Position numbers and translations under genes: made by a program. A DNA stretch of 64,000 bases from Aestuariibaculum sp. M13 (lineage in GTDB: Bacteria > Bacteroidota > Bacteroidia > Flavobacteriales > Flavobacteriaceae). The DNA is taken from positions 186,001 through 250,000 of the forward strand of contig NZ_JANIAC010000003.1 in NCBI RefSeq assembly GCF_024723255.1, in the 5' to 3' direction. Of this stretch, positions 43,362 through 50,841 are shown piece by piece. The notes below the pieces were generated by a model, which made no database searches, was not told the origin of the DNA, and saw only the letters and a program-made list of their open reading frames with translations. The stretch's first letter is position 1; each line of letters opens with the position of its first letter.

Positions 43362-44492
43362 ATGAAAAAATATAGTTTTATTCCAGTACTGGTTTTAGTA
43401 GTGCTTTTTTCAGCATTTAAAACCTATCAGTATTATGATATTAATGTACTTAGAAAGCAATATAGTAGTGGCGATTATACGCAATGGCCGGCACCCGATT
43501 TAGATTCGATAACCGCTATTAACTTTCAAGATATTGGTCATTTAGATGCTGTTGTTTATCCTGAAACGAATCCGTATTCTAAAGAAAAAAGAGAGTTGGG
43601 GAAAACGCTGTTTTTCGATCCGCGTTTATCGTCCAGCGGACAAATAGCCTGTGCCAGTTGTCATGATTCCGAAATTGGCTGGAACGACGGAAGAAGAACC
43701 AGCTATGGGCATAACCGTCAATTGGGGCGAAGAAATTCTATGACGATTTTAAATGTCGCTTACGCTGAAAAATTATTTTGGGATGGCAGGTCAGGCAGTC
43801 TTGAAGATCAGGTTAATTTCCCGATTAAAGATTCATTGGAAATGAATTTTCACATTAATCTGGCTGTCGATACCATATCTAAAATTGAAGGATATAAAGC
43901 ACTTTTTGAAAAAGCCTTTGGTACATCACAAATATCTGAGCAAAGAATAAGAAAAGCTATTGCAACTTTCGAACGTTCTATTGTTAGTGAGAGTACTAAA
44001 TTTGATAAGTTTATTTCCGGTAATTCAGAAGTATATTCAGATGAGGAAGTTTTAGGTTTGCATTTGTTTAGAACCAAAGCCAGATGTATTAATTGTCATA
44101 ATTCAGGATATTTTTCAGATAATCAGTTTCACAATACCGGATTAACTTATTATGGTCGTCCGTTTGAAGATTTAGGGCTTTATGAAGTTACTGGAAAGAA
44201 AGAAGATGTCGGGAAATTTAAAACATCAAGTTTAAGAGAAATATCCAGAACGCGACCATACATGCATAATGGATTATTTCCACATCTAGAAGGTGTGGTA
44301 AATATGTATAACGCTGGGATGCCGCAGCCTAAACGCAAAGCACATCAATTAAATGATACACTTTTTCCAACAACCTCACCTATATTAAAAGCCTTGCAAT
44401 TAACAGTAGAGGAAAAAGGCGCATTGGTTGCGTTTTTAGAAACTTTAGAGTCCAGACGACATAGAGAATCGCCTCCGGAATTACCAATGTAA
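43362..44492 (+). CDS. di-haem cytochrome-c peroxidase / MauG-family protein
   Basis: 376 residues with an N-terminal hydrophobic segment (about 5-20). Two haem-attachment motifs are present, CASCH at 97-101 and CINCH at 242-246. Family segments are FFDPRLSSSGQIACASCH (after LGKTL), LFWDGRSGSLEDQ, ATFERSIVS and RPYMHNGLF. Members reduce peroxide with cytochrome c or, in the MauG and MbnH branches, oxidise side chains of a partner protein. As last gene of an uptake-like operon, a role in processing the imported ligand or its binding lipoprotein is possible. Confidence 0.87.
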   Translation: MKKYSFIPVLVLVVLFSAFKTYQYYDINVLRKQYSSGDYTQWPAPDLDSITAINFQDIGHLDAVVYPETNPYSKEKRELGKTLFFDPRLSSSGQIACASCHDSEIGWNDGRRTSYGHNRQLGRRNSMTILNVAYAEKLFWDGRSGSLEDQVNFPIKDSLEMNFHINLAVDTISKIEGYKALFEKAFGTSQISEQRIRKAIATFERSIVSESTKFDKFISGNSEVYSDEEVLGLHLFRTKARCINCHNSGYFSDNQFHNTGLTYYGRPFEDLGLYEVTGKKEDVGKFKTSSLREISRTRPYMHNGLFPHLEGVVNMYNAGMPQPKRKAHQLNDTLFPTTSPILKALQLTVEEKGALVAFLETLESRRHRESPPELPM

Positions 44493-44514
44493 AAGGTTGT
44501 GAAGTTTATATTAT

Positions 44515-44550
44515 AAAATCCTGAAACAGTATTATTTCAGGATTTTTTTT
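44515..44550 (+). terminator. intrinsic terminator of the DUF4876 operon
   Basis: AAAATCCTGAAA (44515-44526) pairs with TTTCAGGATTTT (44535-44546), followed by T. It separates this operon from the YceI gene. Confidence 0.83.
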
Positions 44551-44894
44551 ATGCTTGTCATTTTATATTATATGTAGTAAAATTAGTATTGTTTTGTGAG
44601 AATAGCGAAAAGATGTAAATAAATTTTGTATATTCTCAGTTGAATTCCCAATTCTTCCCATGATTTATTTTTTAAGGATAGGTTTATCTGTTTTAAGGAA
44701 AATCTTAGACTTGGTTATGTTAAAATTTAAAAATATCTCAAAAAATACATCGAAATACACTTTGATGCGTGTAATATTTTTATTAATATTATAAAACTGA
44801 ATATCAGTTGTTTAAGTTCTTTTTTGTAGTGTTTGATTAAGTTTATTTAACCGAAACATGATAAAAATCATAGTTTCAAAATTCAAGTAAAATG
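44551..44894. other. AT-rich intergenic region, no gene seen
   Basis: About 340 bases without a credible reading frame. It holds an inverted repeat TGAGAATA (44597-44604) / TATTCTCA (44631-44638) with a 26-nt gap, and an imperfect one, GAAACATGAT / ATCATAGTTTC (44853-44877), just upstream of the YceI promoter. Either could be regulatory. A small RNA cannot be excluded. Confidence 0.5.
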
Positions 44895-44902
44895 TATATT
44901 TG
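44895..44902 (+). promoter_or_regulatory. -7 box of the YceI-porin group
   Basis: TATATTTG, an exact TAnnTTTG match, 26 bases before the YceI ATG. Confidence 0.55.
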
Positions 44903-44927
44903 TCGTATAATTTAAAACATAAAAGTG

Positions 44928-45512
44928 ATGAGTAAATTTAGAAAAATAGGCGTAACAGTATTAGGATTAGTCCTGATACTATTTGTAGGTTTAAGTCAGG
45001 TTCAGGCACAAGAATATAATCTAGTAAACAAAGAATCTTCATTAAAAGTTTACGGAACCTCAAGTTTACACGATTGGCATATTGATGCTGAAAATCAATC
45101 AGGTAAAATAAAATTTTCTAGCACAGAAGCGTGCACAATAGACCAGCTTACTTTAGATATTGTAACTGAAAGCTTAAAAAGTGGAAAATCTGGTATGGAT
45201 AAAAACACTTACAAAGCTTTAAATTCAAGCAAGTATAAATCTATAACCTTTAAATTAACTAAAGTTAATACTGTTACAGATAAAGGGTCCGGTGTTTACG
45301 AAGTAAAAGCGCAAGGCGACTTATCTATTGCCGGAACAACTAAAAATGTTCCAATGAATTTTAAAGTTACTATTAACGGTTCTAAAATTACATTAGATGG
45401 AGAAAAAACGTTTAAAATGACAGATTTTAAAGTTGACCCTCCTACAGCAATGTTCGGAACCATCACTACTGGCGATGAAGTAACAGTAAAATACTCAACC
45501 GTATTAAAATAA
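44928..45512 (+). CDS. YceI-family periplasmic protein (1)
   Basis: 194 residues from ATG 44928; a GTG directly before it is the alternative. A signal peptide ends SQVQAQ. The YceI lipocalin-like barrel follows, with SSLKVYGTSSLHDWHIDAEN (cited as GTSSLHDWHI) near the start, SLKSGKSGMDKNTYKALN, and the end KVDPPTAMFGTITTGDEVTV. YceI proteins bind isoprenoid or other amphiphilic ligands. The porin gene follows after 68 bases with no visible terminator between, so they may be co-transcribed. A second YceI-like gene lies beyond the porin. Confidence 0.9.
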   Translation: MSKFRKIGVTVLGLVLILFVGLSQVQAQEYNLVNKESSLKVYGTSSLHDWHIDAENQSGKIKFSSTEACTIDQLTLDIVTESLKSGKSGMDKNTYKALNSSKYKSITFKLTKVNTVTDKGSGVYEVKAQGDLSIAGTTKNVPMNFKVTINGSKITLDGEKTFKMTDFKVDPPTAMFGTITTGDEVTVKYSTVLK

Positions 45513-45580
45513 ATCAAATTTTCAACCACATATTTTTATAAATCAATTTAAAACACTTTACAACTTAAACAATTAGAATC

Positions 45581-46855
45581 ATGAAATCAGTTTTCAAAAA
45601 TGCAATTTTAGGCGTAGCCTTACTAGCAGGAGTTAGTTTTTATGCGCAAAATAATAGAAGTTTAGATAATTACAGGCAACCAGATCAAAGAGGTGTAAAC
45701 GTCTTTGAAGATCAAAAAGATACCATTACAACATTCGATGGTCTTAAAGTACGTGTAGGAGGAGCATTCGCTTTACAATACCAAGCTTTAGATCATGAAA
45801 ACTCTGGAGCAGTTCCATTAAAAGAAATAGGTTACAACTTTAACTTAGCAACAGCAAACTTAGATTTAGATGTAGCTTTAGCAGATGGTGTTCGTATGCA
45901 CTTAAGAACCTATTTATCATCTCGTCACCACCCGGAACCATACGTTAAAGGGGGGTACTTTCAAATTGATAAATTAGACTTTATTAGTGAAGGTTTATTA
46001 AGTAACTTAATGAAACATACAACCATTAGAATTGGTCACATGGAAAACAACTATGGTGACACACACTTTAGAAGAACTGATAATGCGCAAGCTATTTACA
46101 ATCCATTTGTTGGTAACTTAATTATGGATTCTTTTACAACCGAAGTTGGTGCAGAAGTTTACTACAGATGTAATAGTGGACTATTTGGTATGGTTGGTTT
46201 TACTAATGGTAAATTAAATCAGTCTGTAGTAGAAAGTAACGGTACAACTGGTGGAGCTTCATTTTTAGCAAAACTAGGGTATGATAATCAATTAAATGAT
46301 GATTTAAGAGTACGTTTAACAGGATCTTTATATAATACAGGATATGTTGCTAACAATTACTTGTATACCGCAGACCGTGCAGGTTCTAGATATTATTTTG
46401 TAATGGAAAATGTTGATGCTTCTGCTTCAAGTCCATTCAGATCTGGTCGTTTTGACCCTGGATTTAGAAATAAAATAACAGCGGTTATGGTTAATCCATT
46501 TGTGAAATATAGAGGTTTAGAGTTTTTCGGAACAATTGAAATGACTAATGGTAGAGCTTTAGCTGAAACAGATAGAAGAAACACAAATCAATATGCTGGT
46601 GAGTTAATCTACCGTTTCGGACAAAATGAAAACTTCTATGTAGGTGGACGTTATAACATGGTTGATGCTGAATTAGCAAGTGGTGATGATGTAACTATCG
46701 ATAGATTCCAGGCAAGTGCAGGTTGGTTTATGACTAAAAACATCTTATTAAAAGCTGAATATGTTAACCAATGTTATAAAGATTATGCTGTTGGATCTCA
46801 ACTAGAAGATGGTAAATTCAACGGAGCAATGGTTGAAGCAGTAATTAGTTTCTAA
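45581..46855 (+). CDS. outer-membrane porin-like beta-barrel protein
   Basis: 424 residues. The signal peptide is 1-22 (ending SFYAQ). The mature part is built of short amphipathic strands with Gly/Asn/Tyr turns (GLKVRVGGAFALQYQ, GRYNMVDAEL) and ends with a terminal Phe (EAVISF), typical of Bam-inserted barrels. It contains no plug and is thus porin-like rather than a TonB receptor. Codon usage is strongly biased, implying an abundant protein. It lies between two YceI-like genes and ends at a long hairpin terminator (46894-46957). Substrate unknown. Confidence 0.75.
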   Translation: MKSVFKNAILGVALLAGVSFYAQNNRSLDNYRQPDQRGVNVFEDQKDTITTFDGLKVRVGGAFALQYQALDHENSGAVPLKEIGYNFNLATANLDLDVALADGVRMHLRTYLSSRHHPEPYVKGGYFQIDKLDFISEGLLSNLMKHTTIRIGHMENNYGDTHFRRTDNAQAIYNPFVGNLIMDSFTTEVGAEVYYRCNSGLFGMVGFTNGKLNQSVVESNGTTGGASFLAKLGYDNQLNDDLRVRLTGSLYNTGYVANNYLYTADRAGSRYYFVMENVDASASSPFRSGRFDPGFRNKITAVMVNPFVKYRGLEFFGTIEMTNGRALAETDRRNTNQYAGELIYRFGQNENFYVGGRYNMVDAELASGDDVTIDRFQASAGWFMTKNILLKAEYVNQCYKDYAVGSQLEDGKFNGAMVEAVISF

Positions 46856-46893
46856 AACAATAAGAACGATTAATAGCTAAATAGTAGTAGATA

Positions 46894-46957
46894 AAGTCTC
46901 TAAAGTATTGTTAAATAGTTAAACTTTCGACTAAACAATTACTTTAGAGACTTGTTT
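46894..46957 (+). terminator. long hairpin terminator after the porin gene
   Basis: AAGTCTCTAAAGT plus ATTGTT pairs with AACAAT, a 1-nt bulge and ACTTTAGAGACTT, making a stem of about 19 bp with a 22-nt loop. A T-rich tail follows. Confidence 0.75.
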
Positions 46958-46992
46958 ATTATCTTTATAAAAGAATTAAAAGAAAAAGAAAA

Positions 46993-47568
46993 ATGAGAAG
47001 AGTTGTGTTCATAGTGTTTATACTAGCAGCATTAGCTTTTACAAATAAGGATACTGCGGTAAATAACACGTCGATTGTTGTGTCTTCAAAAAGTACATTA
47101 GTAGTTAAAGGTACAACCAATGTAAATACTTTTAAATGTGTTTTTGATTCCAAACGTCTTAAAAATCCAGTATCTGTAACTTATTTTTCAAATGGAGAAA
47201 AATTAAAATTTAGAGAAACAGCGCTGGTTTTGGACAATGGTTGTTTCGATTGTGGCGGAAAAGGTATTAATAGAGATTTTCAGAAAATTCTGAAATCAGA
47301 AAGCCATCCGCAGATTAAACTCATTTTAAAAGAAACCAGTAGTTTGGAAGATAAAAATAATGTTCAAACATTGGTAGATGTTGAAATTGCCGGAATTAAA
47401 AGAGAGTATAAAATACCAGTTACCGTAAAAAGGAATGGTAGTACTTTAATCAATGGCGGTTTAAAAGTGTGTTTAAGCGATTATAATTTAGAACAACCTA
47501 AGAAAATGTTTGGTCTAATTACAGTTGACAACGAAATATTCATAGATTTTAATTTAGTAGTCGAATAA
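46993..47568 (+). CDS. YceI-like periplasmic protein (2)
   Basis: 191 residues with a short signal or anchor (1-17). The barrel pattern is YceI-like: STLVVKGTTNVNTFKCVF at the start, INRDFQKILKSESHPQIKL in the middle and YNLEQPKKMFGLITVDNEI at the end. It carries a CxxC pair (Cys84, Cys87 in NGCFDCGGKG) that YceI copy 1 lacks. That pair could bind metal or form a disulfide. It follows the porin gene after a terminator and has its own terminator at 47596-47630. Confidence 0.78.
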   Translation: MRRVVFIVFILAALAFTNKDTAVNNTSIVVSSKSTLVVKGTTNVNTFKCVFDSKRLKNPVSVTYFSNGEKLKFRETALVLDNGCFDCGGKGINRDFQKILKSESHPQIKLILKETSSLEDKNNVQTLVDVEIAGIKREYKIPVTVKRNGSTLINGGLKVCLSDYNLEQPKKMFGLITVDNEIFIDFNLVVE

Positions 47569-47595
47569 ATAAAAGATTCTTTTTAAAAAAAATAT

Positions 47596-47630
47596 AAAAG
47601 GCTTCACAATACTTTGTGAAGCCTTTTTTT
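47596..47630 (+). terminator. intrinsic terminator after YceI (2)
   Basis: AAAAGGCTTCACAA (47596-47609) pairs with TTGTGAAGCCTTTT (47614-47627), then T. The core GGCTTCAC/GTGAAGCC recurs in the terminator at 49951-49986, so the GH2 gene is flanked by near-identical hairpins. Confidence 0.85.
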
Positions 47631-47798
47631 ATGAATATGTCCGGTGAGGTTAAATAAAATGAAATGTGGTTGAACATTTGAACCTTTATTTAAACATGCG
47701 TTTTAATTGATTAAAATGAAACCTTAGTTTGATAGAAATGTCTACCACATCAACTTAATAATATTCTTTTTTTGTAAGTAACTAGTCTTAATAAAATA

Positions 47799-49934
47799 AT
47801 GAATTACAAGAAAGGAAAATTGAAAAGGGAAATTATCACATTCCTATTAGTTATTTTAATAACGCAATTAGGAATTTCACAAACCGGTAGAAAAGTAGAA
47901 TCGTTTAATGAAGGATGGCAGTTTAAAAAAGGACCATTTACAACAGACAACATTGCGTTTATGCAAGACTGGGATAAAAAGTGGACGGATGTAAAAATAC
48001 CACATACCTATAATGCTAAAGATATGCAAGTTGAGCACGGTGTGTTTTACCAAGGCGTTGCATATTACAAAAAGTCCTTTTTAGTCGATGAAGCATTAAA
48101 AGATAAGCGTCTGTTCTTAAAATTTGAAGGCGTTGGTCAGGTGGCTGATTTGTATGTTAATGGCGTGTTTGTTGGTAATCACAAAGGCGGATATTCAGCC
48201 TTTTCTTTTGAAATTACAAAAGCTGTAAATTTTGGTGAAGAGAATACTTTTGTGTTGAAAGTAAATAACGAAGCACGTCAAGATGTTATTCCTATAAACC
48301 ATAATTTATTTGGTGTTTACGGCGGAATTCATCGTCCGGTTTGGTTAATAACCACCAATCAAATTAATATTGATGTCACCGATCATGCTTCAAATGGCGT
48401 GTATATCTCTCAGGAAGTCATAGATAATAAAAAGGCAAATGTTTCTGTAAAATTGAAACTTTCAAGTAAACTGAAAAATCTTCAGCAGGTTAATTTAGAA
48501 CATAAAATATATAATCAAGAAGGTAAATTAGTGACTAAAAAAGACGAAAAAGTTTCTCTAAGTCCGCAGGGTGTTCAAATATTTACAACATCATTAACTT
48601 TAAACAAACCACATTTGTGGCAAGGACGTAAAGATCCGTATCTGTATAAAGTGGTTACAACTATTACAGAAGGAAATGCGGTTTTAGATGAAATTACTCA
48701 GCCTTTAGGAATTAGAAAAGTTGAGGTTGTTGCTGGTGAAGGCGTGTTTTTAAATGGAGAAAAATACCCGATGTATGGCGTGTGTCGCCATCAGGATTGG
48801 TGGGGTATTGGTAATGCCTTAGAGAAAGAACAACACGACATCGATTTAGAGATGATTATGGAAATGGGAGTAACCACCGTACGTTTGGCACATTATCAGC
48901 AATCTGAATATTTTTATGCAAAATGTGATAGTTTAGGGTTATTGGTTTGGGCTGAAATTCCGTTTGTAAATCGTGTAAGCGGTCAGGAAAGCGATAATGC
49001 AAAGTCTCAATTAGCAGATTTAATCCGTCAAAATTATAACCATCCATCCATTTACGTTTGGGGACTTCATAACGAAGTGTATAAACCTCACGATTATACG
49101 GCGCAATTAACTAAAGAACTTCATGATTTGGCAAAATCTGAAGATCCGGAGCGCTTCACAGTTGCAGTAAATGGTTACGGGCACATGGATCATCCGGTAA
49201 ATTTAAATGCCGATATTCAGGGAATGAACAGATATTATGGTTGGTATGAAGGCAAAGTGGACGGTTTAGACACATGGGCAAAGGGAATTCAGCAAAATTA
49301 CCCGGAGTATAAAGTGATGCTTACCGAGTACGGCGCAGGAGGAAACCCAAATCATCAAACCGAATTTTTAGGTGACACCTGGAATTATACACTGCCTTTT
49401 TATCCTGAAACCTATCAAACTAAAACACACGAAATTCAGTATGGACACATAAAGAATAATCCAAATATTTTGAGTTCTTATGTGTGGAACATGTTTGATT
49501 TTTGTGTGCCAAAATGGAATAATGGTGGTATTGAAGCCCGCAATCACAAAGGATTGGTAACTTTCGATAGAAAGACTAAAAAAGATGCGTTTTACTGGTA
49601 TAAAGCCAATTGGAGTAAAGAACCGGTTTTGTATTTAGCAGAGCGCCGTATGGTAGAGCGCGAAAAGCAAAAAACTAATATAAAAGTCTATTCAAATTTA
49701 GGTGAACCAAAAGTGTATTTAAACGGTACTTTGTTAGAAAATCCTAAAATGGGAACGACAGACGTATGTTATATTTTTGAAAATGTAAATCTTACAAAAG
49801 GGGAAAATACCATTAAAGCTGTAGCTGAAAAGGACGGTAACACATTTGAAGATGTTATAAAATGGAATTTTACTTCCGAAAAAACAAAGGACTATAACAT
49901 TAAAGAAAATACAAAGGCACATGCTGGTTTTTAA
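47799..49934 (+). CDS. secreted glycoside hydrolase family 2 enzyme (beta-galactosidase-like)
   Basis: 711 residues with a signal peptide (about 1-28, ending GISQ). The GH2 sugar-binding domain contains FNEGWQFKKG and FEGVGQVADLYVNG. An Ig-like domain, a TIM barrel and a C-terminal DUF4982-like sandwich (about 625-690) follow. The acid/base Glu is residue 426 in WGLHNEVYK and the nucleophile Glu is residue 510 in MLTEYGAGG. It cleaves beta-linked galactosides or related sugars in the periplasm. No SusCD pair or sulfatase is adjacent, so the target polysaccharide is unclear. Confidence 0.9.
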   Translation: MNYKKGKLKREIITFLLVILITQLGISQTGRKVESFNEGWQFKKGPFTTDNIAFMQDWDKKWTDVKIPHTYNAKDMQVEHGVFYQGVAYYKKSFLVDEALKDKRLFLKFEGVGQVADLYVNGVFVGNHKGGYSAFSFEITKAVNFGEENTFVLKVNNEARQDVIPINHNLFGVYGGIHRPVWLITTNQINIDVTDHASNGVYISQEVIDNKKANVSVKLKLSSKLKNLQQVNLEHKIYNQEGKLVTKKDEKVSLSPQGVQIFTTSLTLNKPHLWQGRKDPYLYKVVTTITEGNAVLDEITQPLGIRKVEVVAGEGVFLNGEKYPMYGVCRHQDWWGIGNALEKEQHDIDLEMIMEMGVTTVRLAHYQQSEYFYAKCDSLGLLVWAEIPFVNRVSGQESDNAKSQLADLIRQNYNHPSIYVWGLHNEVYKPHDYTAQLTKELHDLAKSEDPERFTVAVNGYGHMDHPVNLNADIQGMNRYYGWYEGKVDGLDTWAKGIQQNYPEYKVMLTEYGAGGNPNHQTEFLGDTWNYTLPFYPETYQTKTHEIQYGHIKNNPNILSSYVWNMFDFCVPKWNNGGIEARNHKGLVTFDRKTKKDAFYWYKANWSKEPVLYLAERRMVEREKQKTNIKVYSNLGEPKVYLNGTLLENPKMGTTDVCYIFENVNLTKGENTIKAVAEKDGNTFEDVIKWNFTSEKTKDYNIKENTKAHAGF

Positions 49935-49950
49935 GAGAATAGTGTTACAG

Positions 49951-49986
49951 AAAAAAGGCTTCACAAAAATATCGTGAAGCCTTTTA
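49951..49986. terminator. bidirectional terminator between GH2 and DUF2807 genes
   Basis: AAAAAAGGCTTCAC pairs with GTGAAGCCTTTT around a short AT loop. The A-run gives a T-run on the minus strand as well, serving the convergent DUF2807 gene. Confidence 0.82.
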
Positions 49987-50010
49987 TGTATATAAAGGGT
50001 TGGTTAGTGG

Positions 50011-50739
50011 CTATTGTTTTTTTACACTGCCAGAAGAACTACTGTTTTTGTTTACTTGTTCAGGTTCCCCTAAGTATTTTATATCAGCGCCACTACTGGC
50101 ATCAGCCGTTAAATCTTTTAAAGTATTTACCGTAATATCGGCGCCGCTTGTGGCTTTCACCTGACTTGATTCTGCAATAAGATTAGCACCTTTAAAATCA
50201 CTTCCACTTGTCGATTCCACAATAAGTTTTTTCGTGGTCCCTGATACTTTTAAATCACTTCCGCTTGTGGTTTTACAGGTTAAACTATTCGTGTTAACAT
50301 CTAGTTTCATGTCACTTCCGCTGGTTGATTCTAAATGTAAATCATTAACAACGATGGTGTTGGTAGAATATACGTCGCTGCCACTGGTTGATTTAATACT
50401 TGAGATATCCGTAAAGCTCACCATTACTTTTTTAGACTTACATCTGCCAATGTTCTTTTCACAATGGATTTTTAAAGTACCATCAATAACTTCGGTAATA
50501 ATAAGGCTTTGTAAATTCTTATCGGCTTCTACAGTTACTCCTGTCTTGTCACTTTGTGTTAGGTAAACGTCAAGCCCTTCGGTGGCTTTAATCGTTGAGA
50601 AAGGTTCTGAAATGTTACGTTCTTCAGTTGTTACATTGCCATGACCTTTTACTCCTGAGTTGAAGTTAATATCGAAATTGCAAGAGAATAGACTCAAGCT
50701 TAATATGGTGGTTACGATAATTTTGATTAGAGTTGTCAT
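50011..50739 (-). CDS. DUF2807 (GIN-domain) repeat lipoprotein
   Basis: 242 residues. A lipoprotein signal ends LFSC (Cys20). The DUF2807 domain starts at ISEPFSTIKATEGLDVYL and then shows six TSGSD-like turns at about 118-122, 139-143, 158-162, 177-181, 197-201 and 215-219, one every 19-21 residues. That spacing suggests a right-handed beta-helix with one rung per repeat. The C-terminus is Ser/Lys-rich and disordered. It lies downstream of a PspC gene and a PadR regulator, a common Bacteroidota association linked to envelope homeostasis. Function unknown. Confidence 0.85.
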   Translation of the reverse strand: MTTLIKIIVTTILSLSLFSCNFDINFNSGVKGHGNVTTEERNISEPFSTIKATEGLDVYLTQSDKTGVTVEADKNLQSLIITEVIDGTLKIHCEKNIGRCKSKKVMVSFTDISSIKSTSGSDVYSTNTIVVNDLHLESTSGSDMKLDVNTNSLTCKTTSGSDLKVSGTTKKLIVESTSGSDFKGANLIAESSQVKATSGADITVNTLKDLTADASSGADIKYLGEPEQVNKNSSSSGSVKKQ

Positions 50740-50841
50740 GACTGTTCGTTTTTTGATTGATTTATTTAGTTCAAATATCTGGTTTTATAGTTTTGATGAA
50801 TAACTTAAATGATTGAACTGTTGTTTTTTGATGATGAATTG

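Noticed and set aside
50080-50391. Regularly spaced DNA repeats, possible CRISPR-like array
   Set aside because: The repeats are imperfect, in frame, and encode the TSGSD turns of a protein; no cas gene is present in the window.
50234-50566. Plus-strand frame of 110 codons inside the DUF2807 gene
   Set aside because: It is antisense to the TSGSD repeats and mirrors their periodicity; the minus-strand protein has a signal sequence and a known domain.
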